Assembly (NCBI RefSeq): GCF_004117875.1
Contig: NZ_RAHW01000001.1
Span: 310,001 to 374,000 of the forward strand
Length of the DNA stretch: 64,000 nucleotides
Origin: Geomonas oryzae
GTDB lineage: Bacteria > Desulfobacterota > Desulfuromonadia > Geobacterales > Geobacteraceae
Direction of reading: 5' to 3'
The translations under genes were made by a program, and so were the position numbers. Below, piece by piece: positions 33,894 to 42,459 of this stretch (the first letter of the stretch is position 1; the number at the start of each line of letters is the position of its first letter). Under the pieces are notes generated by a model that did not search any database, was not told the DNA's origin, and worked only from the letters and a program-made list of their open reading frames with translations.

Positions 33894-35305
33894 CTGTTGG
33901 ACTCCTGCACCACCATGGCGACGAGCTTTCTCGAGGTGGCGACCTCGATGTCCTCGGGCACCTTCTGGCCGGTGCTGAAATAGGAAAGAGGGATCTTGTG
34001 CTTCAAACAGGTGTCGACGATGCTGCCGAAGGTCCGGCTTTCGTCGAGCTTGGTGAAGAGGAGCTTCGTGAGCGGGAGCGTCCCGAAGGTGGCGATGATC
34101 TCGTCGATCTCGCGGCTCCTCGTCGTTGCCGAGAGGCAAAGGTAGACGTCTATGCCGGTCTGGGTCTCAAGGTAACCCTTCAGTTCGTCGAGACGATCGG
34201 CGTCTTTCGGGCTCCTGCCGGCGGTGTCGATCAGGATCAGGTCCTTGTCCGAGTGCCTTGCGAGCGCCTTGGAGAGTTCCTGGGAGTTGCCGGCCACCTC
34301 GAGCGGCAGGTCCATGATCTTCGCGTAGGTTTTCAGCTGCTCTACCGCCCCCACCCTGAAGTTGTCCATGGTGACCATGGCAACGGAGACGCGGCGGTTC
34401 AGGGCGTACATGGCGGCGATCTTCGCGATGGTGGTGGTCTTGCCGACGCCGGTCGGTCCGACCACGGCGACGATGCGCGGCCCGTTCTTCTTGATGCGCA
34501 GCGAGCCGGAGCACTTCACCATGCCGGCCAGGTTGTCGGCCATGAGGCCTCTCAACTCCTCGAGGGATGCCCCCTCCTCGGCCGCGCCACGCACCGATTC
34601 GGTGAGACGCTGGACCGCTGCGGGCCCCACGTCCTCTCCCCTTAACTCCTCGGCCAGGCGCTGCAGGAGTTCGTCCTCCTCGCTTACCGAAACCCTTTCC
34701 CTGACGAGTTCGAGGGTCGGACGGGGCCTCTCCTCGACCGGTGCCGGTGCCTCGGCCGCAGCCTCGGGCTGCACCGCGCTCTTCACCACCTGCTCGAGGT
34801 TCATCCCCGCGAGCGGGAAGGTCACCGGCTTGGCCCCCTTCTCTTTTCCGCCGGAGACGGCGTTGTAGAGAAGCTGCTTGATCTCCTCGAGTTCCTCCTT
34901 GCCGAAGGTCCTCGGTGCCGCGGGGGCTTCCCCCTGCGCTTCAGCCGCCTGGGGAGCCGGTTGAGCCGGCTGCTGCGCCTCTTTCCTGGAGAGCGCCTCG
35001 ATGCGCTGCTTCAGCTCGCGCACCTCGCGGGCCAGGGGGCCCAGCATCGAGTTCTGGAACTCCTCGCGGGTGGAAAGCTCGCGCTCCGGAACCACCGGGG
35101 CCTCTTCGCGGTACGGGTTCGCCTTCGGCGCCGGCCTCGGGTCCAGTGCCGCGGTCACCTCGTAATACGGCTTGGAGAAGAAGCCGAAGATCCCCTTCTT
35201 GCGCTCCTTCTTCGAGGAAAGGATCATCGCGTCCAGACCCATCTCGGCCTTAACCATCCTGAGAGCTTCCGACATCTCGCCTGCTTGGAAAGTTTTAACT
35301 AGCAT
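33890..35305 (-). CDS. flhF: Flagellar placement GTPase FlhF
   Basis: 471 residues, SRP-type GTPase. N-terminal B domain begins MLVKTFQAGEMSEALRMVKA with a characteristic GLDAMILSSKKERKKG. Residues about 90-200 are proline/alanine-rich and acidic. The NG domain starts near 250, with G1 GPTGVGKTTTIAKIAA (about 281), G2/G3 TMDNFRVGAVEQLKTYA and LIDTAGRSPKD, and G4 TKLDE. FlhF marks the site of flagellum assembly at the pole. It overlaps flhA by 11 bases and flhG by 4. Confidence 0.95.
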   Translation of the reverse strand: MLVKTFQAGEMSEALRMVKAEMGLDAMILSSKKERKKGIFGFFSKPYYEVTAALDPRPAPKANPYREEAPVVPERELSTREEFQNSMLGPLAREVRELKQRIEALSRKEAQQPAQPAPQAAEAQGEAPAAPRTFGKEELEEIKQLLYNAVSGGKEKGAKPVTFPLAGMNLEQVVKSAVQPEAAAEAPAPVEERPRPTLELVRERVSVSEEDELLQRLAEELRGEDVGPAAVQRLTESVRGAAEEGASLEELRGLMADNLAGMVKCSGSLRIKKNGPRIVAVVGPTGVGKTTTIAKIAAMYALNRRVSVAMVTMDNFRVGAVEQLKTYAKIMDLPLEVAGNSQELSKALARHSDKDLILIDTAGRSPKDADRLDELKGYLETQTGIDVYLCLSATTRSREIDEIIATFGTLPLTKLLFTKLDESRTFGSIVDTCLKHKIPLSYFSTGQKVPEDIEVATSRKLVAMVVQESNR

Positions 35306-37373
35306 TGGTCACCACCACCCCTAAGGATTGGATTTTTATGTTGGGCGGGATCTCGTTGTGCGAGATGACCGCCAGATTGGGCATGAACCGCTCGGTCAGT
35401 TTCTTCACGTGACGGCGGATGGTCGGCGAGGCCATGAGTACCGGCAGCGCGCCGATGGCGTCGAACTGCTCGGCGTTTCTCCTGATCGCGGCCAGGATGC
35501 GCTGCGCGAGATGCGGGTCGATGGCCAGGTAGCTCCCCTGCTCGGAGAGCTGGACCGAGTCCACGATCGCCTCCTCGATGTCGTGGTCGAGGGTGATCAC
35601 GCAGAGGGTGTCGTCGTCGCGCTTGTACTGCTCCACGATGTAGCGACCGAGGCTCTGCCGTACGAACTCGGTGAGCATCTCCGGGTCCTTGGTCATCCCG
35701 CCGTAGTCGGCCAGGGTCTCCAGGATGGAGCGCAGGTCGCGGATCGACACGTTCTCCTTCAAGAGGTTCTTCACGACGCGCAGCACGGTCCCCAGGGAGA
35801 GGAGCGACGGCACCAGTTCCTCGACCACCTTGGGAAGCGTCGCCGCGATGGAGTCGAGCAGCTGCTGCAGCTCCTGGCGTCCCACCAGCTCGTGAGCGTG
35901 CTTCTTGATGGTTTCGCTGATGTGGGTGGCGAGGATGGTGGTGTTGTCCACCACGGTGTAGCCGGAGACCTGCGCCTTCTCCCGTTCCTTCCCCTTGATC
36001 CAGACCGCGGGGAGTCCGAAGACAGGCTCGGTGGTCTTGATCCCGTCGAGCCCGCCCATGGCGCCGCCGGAGTCCATGGCGAGGTACTGGCCGGAAAGTT
36101 CGCCGCCGCCGACCTTGGCGCCGTTGATGAGGATGTTGTACTCGTAGGGTTTCAGCTGCAGGTTGTCGTGGATGTGGATCGGGGGAACGATGAAGCCCAT
36201 GCGGTCCGCCACCTGTTTCCTGATGGAGCGGATGCGGTCGAGGAGCTCTCCCTGCTGGCTTGCGTCGACCATCGGGACCAGGCCGTAGCCCACCTCGAGT
36301 TCCAGCATGTCCAGGGGGCGGATGCTGCTGATCTGGTCGCTTTCTTCCGCGGACGTCTGCGTTTCCACCACATCCTCGACCTCGGCCTTCTTCTCCACCG
36401 CCATCTTGCTAACCATGTAGGCGATGCCGGAAAGGAGGAAGAAGGCGAAGTGCGGCAGCCCCGGGATCATGGCGAAGAGGAACAGTACGCCCGAAGCGAC
36501 CAGGAAGGCCTTCGGGTAGTTTAAGAGCTGTCCCGCGATCTCGTGTCCGAAGTTGTTCTCGTCGGCGGAGCGGGTCACGATGACGCCCGCCGCGGTGGAG
36601 ATGATCAGGGCGGGGATCTGGGCCACGAGCCCCTCGCCGATGGTGAGCAGGGTGTAGTTCTGCAGCGCCACGTCGAGCGGCATTCCCTTCTGCCAGACAC
36701 CGATGACGAAACCGCCGCAGATGTTGACGAGGACGATCATGATGCCGGCGACGGCATCCCCGCGCACGAACTTGGAGGCACCGTCCATGGAGCCGTAGAA
36801 GTCGGCCTCGCGTGCGATCTTCTTGCGCCTGAGTTTCGCCTCCTTGTCGGTCAGGATGCCGTTGGAGAGGTCGGCGTCGATGGCCATCTGCTTGCCCGGC
36901 ATGGCGTCCAGGGTGAACCTCGCGGCCACCTCGGCGACGCGCCCGGCGCCCTTCGTGATGACGACGAAGTTGATGATGACGAGGATCAGGAAGATGACCG
37001 CCCCCACCACGTAGTTGCCGCCGACCACGAACTGGCCGAACGCCTTGATCACCCCGCCCGCGGCCTCGACCCCTTCGCTGCCGTGCAGGAGGATGAGTCG
37101 CGTGGAGGCGATGTTCAAGGCTAGTCGGAAGAGCGTCGTGACCAGCAGGATGGAGGGGAAGACCGAGAAATCGAGCGGCTGCACCGTGTAGAGGCAGACG
37201 AGCAGGATGACGAGGGCGACGGTGATGTTGGTCGCCAGGAAGATGTCGAGCATGAACGCCGGCAGCGGGATCACCATGAGGGCGAGCACGCCGATCAGGG
37301 CGACCGCCATGTAGATGTCCGAATTGCTTTTAGGTCCCGGGAGCGCCAGGGCGTCCGTCGAGGGGTTTGCCAT
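35295..37373 (-). CDS. flhA: Flagellar export gate protein FlhA
   Basis: 692 residues. About eight transmembrane helices in 20-325, including VALIGVLALMVIPLPAFML, with the highly conserved FHIPEP-type region represented by TTLFRLALNIASTRLILLHG and GGNYVVGAVIFLILVIINFV. The cytoplasmic domain follows (LDMLELEVGYGLVPMVD, PPIHIHDNLQLKPYEYNILI). Central component of the flagellar type III export gate. Ribosome site AGAGGA six bases before the ATG. First gene of the long flagellar transcript, with a sigma-54-like promoter about 50 bases upstream. Confidence 0.97.
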   Translation of the reverse strand: MANPSTDALALPGPKSNSDIYMAVALIGVLALMVIPLPAFMLDIFLATNITVALVILLVCLYTVQPLDFSVFPSILLVTTLFRLALNIASTRLILLHGSEGVEAAGGVIKAFGQFVVGGNYVVGAVIFLILVIINFVVITKGAGRVAEVAARFTLDAMPGKQMAIDADLSNGILTDKEAKLRRKKIAREADFYGSMDGASKFVRGDAVAGIMIVLVNICGGFVIGVWQKGMPLDVALQNYTLLTIGEGLVAQIPALIISTAAGVIVTRSADENNFGHEIAGQLLNYPKAFLVASGVLFLFAMIPGLPHFAFFLLSGIAYMVSKMAVEKKAEVEDVVETQTSAEESDQISSIRPLDMLELEVGYGLVPMVDASQQGELLDRIRSIRKQVADRMGFIVPPIHIHDNLQLKPYEYNILINGAKVGGGELSGQYLAMDSGGAMGGLDGIKTTEPVFGLPAVWIKGKEREKAQVSGYTVVDNTTILATHISETIKKHAHELVGRQELQQLLDSIAATLPKVVEELVPSLLSLGTVLRVVKNLLKENVSIRDLRSILETLADYGGMTKDPEMLTEFVRQSLGRYIVEQYKRDDDTLCVITLDHDIEEAIVDSVQLSEQGSYLAIDPHLAQRILAAIRRNAEQFDAIGALPVLMASPTIRRHVKKLTERFMPNLAVISHNEIPPNIKIQSLGVVVTNAS

Positions 37374-37424
37374 GCGTCATTTCCTCTGTTTTTATCGGTG
37401 GGGGCACCGTGCCCACGCAGTTTG

Positions 37425-37440
37425 TGCAACCGTCATGCCA
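37425..37440 (-). promoter_or_regulatory. Sigma-54-type promoter of flhA
   Basis: Minus strand TGGCATGACGGTTGCA matches TGGCACG-N4-TTGCA at all but one base, with the correct 10-base interval between GG and GC. It predicts a 5' leader of about 40 bases before flhA. The rest of the 415-base gap (37374-37788) holds the FleQ-like box, a GC-rich palindrome and the region before the divergent outer-membrane gene. Confidence 0.7.
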
Positions 37441-37563
37441 TTTCCGGGCCACACCCCTTAGGGGGCAAAAACAGGAATGAATCCGGTAGGCGGGAGGCTT
37501 TTCCAGGGTAAAAGCGGGGCAGCCGGGGGTAGTGGGGAACGTCATTTTTAAAGAGAGCGGCCG

Positions 37564-37577
37564 GTCAACTTTTTGAC
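37564..37577 (-). promoter_or_regulatory. FleQ-like activator box upstream of flhA
   Basis: GTCAAAAAGTTGAC on the minus strand agrees with the FleQ consensus GTCAATAAATTGAC at 12 of 14 bases. It is about 125 bases upstream of the -24 element, the usual distance for a sigma-54 activator. A half copy (CTTGTCAAAATT) occurs near 37616. Confidence 0.5.
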
Positions 37578-37671
37578 CATCACCCGCGCTGCCCGGTTAA
37601 CGTCCTCTTTTTTTCTTGTCAAAATTCGCCGCAGCCGTTAAGGTTTCCGAGCTTTTTGGGGACACCGCTCT

Positions 37672-37732
37672 CCCTCCCGGTGACCTCGCGCTCCCCCCTT
37701 TGCGAAGGGGGGGGGACAATCAAACGGGAGCC
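37672..37732. repeat. GC-rich palindromic element
   Basis: CCCCCCTT, four bases, AAGGGGGG (37693-37712) sits inside a wider pair CTCCCG/CGGGAG. This type of short intergenic palindrome is common in this kind of genome; no T-run follows, so it is not called a terminator. It lies before the outer-membrane barrel gene. Confidence 0.55.
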
Positions 37733-37788
37733 CCACGAGGAAACGTCAACTAAACCGCTCACCCGAGAGCCTCACCGAAACGGACCCT

Positions 37789-39021
37789 ATGCGCGCGTTA
37801 TCCATATCACTTCTGATCCTTTTCTCGCTCCTTGCCGGGTGTACCAGCTTCATTCCCTCCACGGTCCTGCCCACCTCCTCGCCGGCGCAACCGTACACGA
37901 AGATGGTCACCATCCCGCTCCCGGTGATAGCCACGAGCCCGAATGAGGGGGTGACCTACGGGGCGCTTACCGCGTTTCTGCTGCACAACGAGAAGGACGA
38001 AGTCTCGGCGCTGTTCGCGCCCCAGTTGAACCAGAACGAGAACTTCGGCACCACCGGCACCCTCTACGGCGCGATGTACCCGTCGCCTTTGCGCAGCATC
38101 GAGTTCAACCTCTCCAAGTCCACCCGGGTCAACGAGGACTACGAGGTGAGGGTCCGCGACCAGCACCTCATGGAGCAAAAGCTGGAGCTGAACGCCTTTT
38201 TGTACAGCTTCACCGACGGCTCGGCCCGCTTCTTCGGCTTCGGCCCGGAAAGCAAGGCCGACGCCGAGACCAACTTCGCCGACATTGAATACGGCTTCAC
38301 CGCGTCCGCCGGCTATCCCATTCTTGACAATACGGTCCTCTTCCTCGGTGATCGCGTGAGAAAGCTGGCCGTCGACGAGGGGGCGGTCAAGAAGCTCCCT
38401 TACCTGCGCGACCGTTTCACCATCGACGAGATCCCCGGCAGCGACGGCTTCGTCACCCACGCCCAGTCCGTCTCCCTGGTCTACAGCACCCTGGATGCAG
38501 CGGCGATGGCGAGCTCGGGGGTCCGCGCACGCCTCACGCTGGAAGGAAGCCTCGCCGGGCTGGGAAGCACCGCCGGCTTCGGCCGCTACGAGGGGGAAGT
38601 GAAGGGGTTCTTCCCGGTGCCTGACACCCGCTTCATCAGCGCCGGGCGCATCGCTTTCGGTCAGACGCGCGGCAGTTCGATTCCCTTTTTGGAACGGAGC
38701 ATCCTGGGCGGCGAGAACACCCTCAGGGGATTCGGCAAGAACCGCTTCGTCGACAACTCGTACGTGCTGTGCAACTTGGAGGAGCGCATCCGGCTCTTCA
38801 GGTGGGAGGTCTTCGACGTGCGGGCGGACTGGGAGCTGGCGCCTTTCGTCGACATCGGGGGGGTGATGGATTCCTTCGGGGATCTGCGCCTGCGGGACCT
38901 CGAGGTGAACCCGGGGGTCGGCTTCCGCGCCGTGGTCCGCCCCAACATCCTGGGGCGCATCGACGTAGGTTTCGGCAAGGACGGCGCCGCGGTGTTCGTG
39001 GGGCTTGGGTACCCTTTTTAA
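37789..39021 (+). CDS. Omp85/BamA-type outer-membrane barrel with lipoprotein signal, 410 aa
   Basis: N-terminal lipoprotein signal (LFSLLAGCTS, Cys18). The rest looks like alternating beta strands, with the Omp85-family surface-antigen region LGGENTLRGFGKNRFVDN (conserved RGF loop motif) and a final aromatic residue (GLGYPF) typical of barrel insertion signals. The barrel begins within about 30 residues of the cysteine, leaving no room for POTRA domains. So it is a stand-alone Omp85 barrel, possibly related to patatin-barrel or TamA-like C-terminal halves. The function is unknown; the neighbours do not help. No strong ribosome site precedes the ATG. Divergent from flhA. Confidence 0.78.
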   Translation: MRALSISLLILFSLLAGCTSFIPSTVLPTSSPAQPYTKMVTIPLPVIATSPNEGVTYGALTAFLLHNEKDEVSALFAPQLNQNENFGTTGTLYGAMYPSPLRSIEFNLSKSTRVNEDYEVRVRDQHLMEQKLELNAFLYSFTDGSARFFGFGPESKADAETNFADIEYGFTASAGYPILDNTVLFLGDRVRKLAVDEGAVKKLPYLRDRFTIDEIPGSDGFVTHAQSVSLVYSTLDAAAMASSGVRARLTLEGSLAGLGSTAGFGRYEGEVKGFFPVPDTRFISAGRIAFGQTRGSSIPFLERSILGGENTLRGFGKNRFVDNSYVLCNLEERIRLFRWEVFDVRADWELAPFVDIGGVMDSFGDLRLRDLEVNPGVGFRAVVRPNILGRIDVGFGKDGAAVFVGLGYPF

Positions 39022-39024
39022 CGG

Positions 39025-39060
39025 ACGTTCTACGTTCTACGTTCTACGTTCTACGTTCTG
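39025..39060. repeat. Heptamer array, five copies of ACGTTCT
   Basis: ACGTTCT is repeated exactly five times in tandem in the 55-base gap between the convergent barrel and MocR genes. It belongs to the same heptamer family as the arrays at 31347, 53220 and 59474. Confidence 0.8.
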
Positions 39061-39076
39061 TGTTAAACAGTCAGCC

Positions 39077-40519
39077 TCAACCGAACCAGGCCCGGCTCAG
39101 CAGCTTGATCCCCTCGGCGATCTCCTCCGCTGAGAGACCGCCAAAGCCTATCATGATCAGGTTCTCCGGGGCGGACTCGGGGTTCTGCCAGAACTGGCGC
39201 GTCGGCGACACCTTAACCCGATACGCCGCCGCCCGCTCCACCATCGCTTCCTGGCTCTCGCCGGTGAAGTGCTCGAGCAGCACGTGCAACCCGGCGTTCT
39301 GCCCGTAAATCCGCACCCGGTCACCCATCTCCCGCTGAATCGACTGCACCAGCACTTCGTGCTTCTTCTTGTTGACCAGACAGACCTTCCTCAAGTGCCG
39401 GTCCCAATGCCCCCCCGACAACAGGCTCGCCGCCACGTACTGCTGCAGCCTCGGAACGGTGCACTTGTAGCGCTCGAAGACGGTGTGGTACCTGGAGAGC
39501 AGCCATTGCGGCAGCACCATGTACCCCATGCGCAGCCCCGGCGCGAACGCCTTGGAAAAGGTCCCGAGGTAGATCACGCGCTCCTGGCGATCGATCGATT
39601 GCAGGGCCGGGATCGGCCGGGTTCGGTAACGGAACTCGCTGTCGTAGTCGTCCTCGATGATGACGCCACCGCTTTGCTCCGCCCATTGCAGCAACCGCAT
39701 GCGGTGCTGGATCGGCATCACCACCCCGGTCGGGAGCTGATGCGAAGGGGTGACGTAGGCGAGTCGGGCCCCGCTCTTTTTCAGCTCCGCCGGGTCGATG
39801 CCAGATTCGCCGACGGGAATGGGAAGCACCCGGTAGCCGTGGTTGCCGAAGATGACCCTGGTGAAGTCGTACCCCGGCTCTTCCATGCCGAGGATCCGCT
39901 CCTTGAGCGGAAACAGCAGGCAGGTCATCATGGCCAGGTCCTGAAGCCCGGCGCCGACCACGATCTGCTCCGGCGAACATTTGACACCGCGCGACTGACG
40001 CAGGTATTTCGCCAGCTCACGCCGCAGTTGCAGCTCCCCCTGCTTGTCCCCGTAGTAGGCGATGGAATCGACCTTCAGCGAGGTGAGCACCTCGTTGTTC
40101 AGGCGGCGCCAGAGCGCGTGGGGGAAGGAGTGCGGGTCGAAGTCCCCGTATGAGAAGTTGTACTTCACCGGCCGGGACTGTGCGGGCGCCGGCTCATCCG
40201 GTCCCGGCGCCTCGCCCCCCGCCGGAAGGCACGGTGCCTCATCCTCGTCCGTCGTCATGCCGGGGAAATACAGCAGGTCTTCCTGAAGATCCTGCACCAC
40301 GAAACCGGACCCGTGCCTTCCCTCCACGTACCCCTCGATGCAGAGCTGGTCGTAAGCGGCCTCCACCGTGTTGCGCGCGATGGACAGATTTTTGGCCAGA
40401 TCCCTGGTCGAGGTCAGCCGGCTCCCCTTCTCGTATTCCCCGGTGATGATGTTCTGTTTCAACTGCTCGTAAAGCTGCTGATACAAAGGCTTTTTCGACT
40501 CCGGGTTCAGGTAGATCAT
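39077..40519 (-). CDS. MocR-type GntR regulator with aminotransferase domain, 480 aa
   Basis: Residues 1-75 form a GntR winged helix (PLYQQLYEQLKQNIITGEYE, STRDLAKNLSIARNTVEAAY, LCIEGYVEGRHGSGFVV). From about 110 it is a class I aminotransferase fold with the PLP-lysine segment GTFSKAFAPGLRMGYMVLP and the upstream IIEDDYDSEFRY. MocR proteins sense PLP or amino compounds; PdxR and GabR are the studied cases. It is divergent from a small secreted protein, with inverted repeats in the shared gap, so control of that gene or itself is likely. The effector is unknown. Confidence 0.92.
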   Translation of the reverse strand: MIYLNPESKKPLYQQLYEQLKQNIITGEYEKGSRLTSTRDLAKNLSIARNTVEAAYDQLCIEGYVEGRHGSGFVVQDLQEDLLYFPGMTTDEDEAPCLPAGGEAPGPDEPAPAQSRPVKYNFSYGDFDPHSFPHALWRRLNNEVLTSLKVDSIAYYGDKQGELQLRRELAKYLRQSRGVKCSPEQIVVGAGLQDLAMMTCLLFPLKERILGMEEPGYDFTRVIFGNHGYRVLPIPVGESGIDPAELKKSGARLAYVTPSHQLPTGVVMPIQHRMRLLQWAEQSGGVIIEDDYDSEFRYRTRPIPALQSIDRQERVIYLGTFSKAFAPGLRMGYMVLPQWLLSRYHTVFERYKCTVPRLQQYVAASLLSGGHWDRHLRKVCLVNKKKHEVLVQSIQREMGDRVRIYGQNAGLHVLLEHFTGESQEAMVERAAAYRVKVSPTRQFWQNPESAPENLIMIGFGGLSAEEIAEGIKLLSRAWFG

Positions 40520-40575
40520 CGCGCGTTCTCCCGCTTCGCCGCCGGCATTGCCGCAAACCGTAAACGAAGTGTATC

Positions 40576-40588
40576 CATAAAATTTATG
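40576..40588. promoter_or_regulatory. Palindrome in the MocR/secreted-protein gap
   Basis: CATAAA-A-TTTATG, a perfect 6-bp inverted repeat, 57 bases from the MocR start codon. AT-rich in a GC-rich genome. It may be part of a promoter or an operator for the regulator. Confidence 0.4.
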
Positions 40589-40638
40589 AAATGTGGCCCT
40601 TCACAGGGATACTGTTTGCGCCCTATCCTTACACCACA

Positions 40639-40654
40639 TTTACAGCGTTGTAAA
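40639..40654. promoter_or_regulatory. Palindromic operator candidate
   Basis: TTTACA-GCGT-TGTAAA, a perfect 6-bp inverted repeat with a 4-base centre, 59 bases before the start of the secreted protein and 120 from MocR. A plausible site for the divergent regulator. Confidence 0.45.
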
Positions 40655-40712
40655 TATCGAGGGACCGTCCCCCACACCTGAAGCGGGGGCCGCCCCACCA
40701 CAGGAGGACTTT

Positions 40713-41390
40713 ATGAAAGCTGCAAAACTGAACTTCCTCACCGTCATGACCATCATCGCCACCGCTCTGCTGGCAGCGTCTCCCATGACCGCCGCGGCAG
40801 GAGAACGTGCCGGCACGGCAGGCAAGGTTACCCATAAAACCGCTGCAAATGAACAGGCTGAACGGATGGCGTTGAAGATAGGCTGGGTCACCGTCGCCAA
40901 CGACGGCTCCCTGCACATCGACTTCACCGCGCAGGACGGCAACGGCAAGCCGGTCAGCGGGCTGACCCGGGACGACATAGCGGCGGTTTCCTTCGGTCGA
41001 TTCGGCTACGAGGACGAGGTGGGACTGAGAACGGTGGTCGGCCAGCCGAGCAAGATCTGGCTTAGTTACCTGGAGAAGCGCCGCGACGGACAGGGCATCG
41101 AGCGGAACCGGGGCGTGAGCGAACTTGGGGCGAAGGACCGTCTGACCGAGGAGGGGAACGGCAGCTACACCCTCGAAGTGAAAAGGCCGGCGCGGCTGCT
41201 GACCAAGTTCTGTTATGCACCTGAGGCTGAAACCGGCGTGCTGCTGAGGATCAAAAGGGATGGCGGGGCGGAAGGGGCGGATTCCTATTTCTGGCGCCCG
41301 GCATTTGCGAAAAGACTGGAAGCTCCGAAGATGCTGGCCCGGAATGAAGGCGGCCGCCGCCAGGTTGCCAGGCCGCACGCCTGGAACTAA
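40713..41390 (+). CDS. Secreted protein resembling a decahaem-cytochrome N-terminal domain, no haem motif, 225 aa
   Basis: Signal peptide (LTVMTIIATALLAASPMTAAA) and a mature domain about 55-170: LHIDFTAQDGNGKPVSGLTR, a W-x-SY (IWLSYLEKR), and GNGSYTLEVK. This order (x-F-x-x-D-x-G-x-P-V-x-G-L, then W-SY, then G-G-TY) recalls the N-terminal beta domain of OmcA/MtrC-type decahaem cytochromes, but no CXXCH occurs. The resemblance is from memory and weak. The ATG at 40713 is chosen for its perfect AGGAGG five bases upstream; longer frames extend into the promoter. It is divergent from the MocR regulator. Function unknown. Confidence 0.75.
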   Translation: MKAAKLNFLTVMTIIATALLAASPMTAAAGERAGTAGKVTHKTAANEQAERMALKIGWVTVANDGSLHIDFTAQDGNGKPVSGLTRDDIAAVSFGRFGYEDEVGLRTVVGQPSKIWLSYLEKRRDGQGIERNRGVSELGAKDRLTEEGNGSYTLEVKRPARLLTKFCYAPEAETGVLLRIKRDGGAEGADSYFWRPAFAKRLEAPKMLARNEGGRRQVARPHAWN

Positions 41391-41409
41391 ACGGCGGGAT
41401 CAAGGCAAT

Positions 41410-41443
41410 AAGGGGACAGGCACCTTACGGAGCCAGTCCCCTT
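41410..41443. repeat. REP-like palindrome (AAGGGGAC...GTCCCCTT)
   Basis: AAGGGGAC at 41410-41417 pairs with GTCCCCTT at 41436-41443; the inner part (AGGCACC / GGAGCCA) pairs partly. This type of dispersed palindrome resembles REP sequences moved by Y1 transposases; none is nearby. It overlaps the last codons and the stop of the radical SAM gene. Confidence 0.65.
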
Positions 41444-42342
41444 GGGGAGCCTTGTTTGGTGTTTCTCCGCTCCAGCTCGTGATCGATGCAGTTCAGCACC
41501 TCGAACTTCGCCAGTGACCAAAGCGGCGCGATGAGGTCCTTACGGTTGCCGTCGCCGGTCAGCCGCTGCACTACGATCCTCGGGTCGAGCCGCTCAAGAA
41601 AATCGCAAACCAGTCCTACGTAGCTGTCCCGGTCCAGGAGGGGGACTTGGCCGGCCTGGTACATCTCGGCGAGCCTTGTGCCGCGCATCACGTGCAGGAG
41701 GTGGATCTTTACGCCGTCGACGCCGCAGCGGTTCAGAAACTCCGCTCCGGAGAGCATCTCTTCACGGCTTTCCCCGGGGAGCCCCAGGATGATATGGGCG
41801 CAGACGCGGATGCCGCGTTTTTGACACTCGCTGACGGCGGTACTGAAAGAGGCGAGATCGTGACCGCGGTTGATCGCGGTGAGGGTGCGCTCCAGCGGCG
41901 ACTGCAGGCCGAGCTCGAGCCAAAAATAGCAGCGCCGGGCGTATTCGGCGAGGAGATCGAGGGTCTCGGTCGGGAGGCAATCGGGCCGGGTGCCGACGAT
42001 GAGCCCCACCACATCGGGCACGGAAAGCGCCTCGTCGTAGAGCCGGCGCAGGTGCTCCACCGGCGCATAGGTGTTGGAGTAGGACTGGAAGTAGGCGATG
42101 AAACGGGAGGCCTTGTACTTTCGGACCATCACCTCCTTGGCGTGCTCGAGTTGCTCCGCGACCCCCACCCCCTGCAGGATGCCGTAAGAGCCCGAGCCCT
42201 TCCCGCCGCAGAAGATGCAGCCGTCCGTCCCGACGGCGCCGTCGCGGTTCGGGCAGGTGAAGCCCGCGTCCACCGAGAGGCGCTGCACCTTGCAGCCGAA
42301 CACCCGCTTAAGCTCTTCCGAAAATGCGTTGTAACGCTGCAT
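41425..42342 (-). CDS. Radical SAM protein, TIGR01212/YhcC family, 305 aa
   Basis: The iron-sulphur motif is CPNRDGAVGTDGCIFC (C-x11-C-x2-C form) instead of the usual C-x3-C-x2-C, which fits the YhcC family. RLSVDAGFTCPNRDG at the start and YFQSYSNTYAP, HIILGLPGESREEM are also family features. The radical SAM chemistry it performs is not known. ATG at 42342 with GAGGAG upstream. Its last residues (about RGLAP and the stop) are encoded within a REP-like palindrome, so the end may have been changed by insertion. Confidence 0.88.
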   Translation of the reverse strand: MQRYNAFSEELKRVFGCKVQRLSVDAGFTCPNRDGAVGTDGCIFCGGKGSGSYGILQGVGVAEQLEHAKEVMVRKYKASRFIAYFQSYSNTYAPVEHLRRLYDEALSVPDVVGLIVGTRPDCLPTETLDLLAEYARRCYFWLELGLQSPLERTLTAINRGHDLASFSTAVSECQKRGIRVCAHIILGLPGESREEMLSGAEFLNRCGVDGVKIHLLHVMRGTRLAEMYQAGQVPLLDRDSYVGLVCDFLERLDPRIVVQRLTGDGNRKDLIAPLWSLAKFEVLNCIDHELERRNTKQGSPRGLAP

Positions 42343-42459
42343 GAAATCTCCTCGGCCTCTCTTCTAACATATATGGCGGCACCGGATCAATGACCGCGCC
42401 AGGCGGTGCCTGCTTTTCAGTTGCCTCCCCCACCCAAACCCTGTATCTTCAACCGGGCC

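Noticed and set aside
33894-34139. N-terminal extension of FlhG to 34139
   Set aside because: The added residues lie in the flhF coding region in another frame; the ATG at 33893 gives the family N-terminus and an ATGA overlap.
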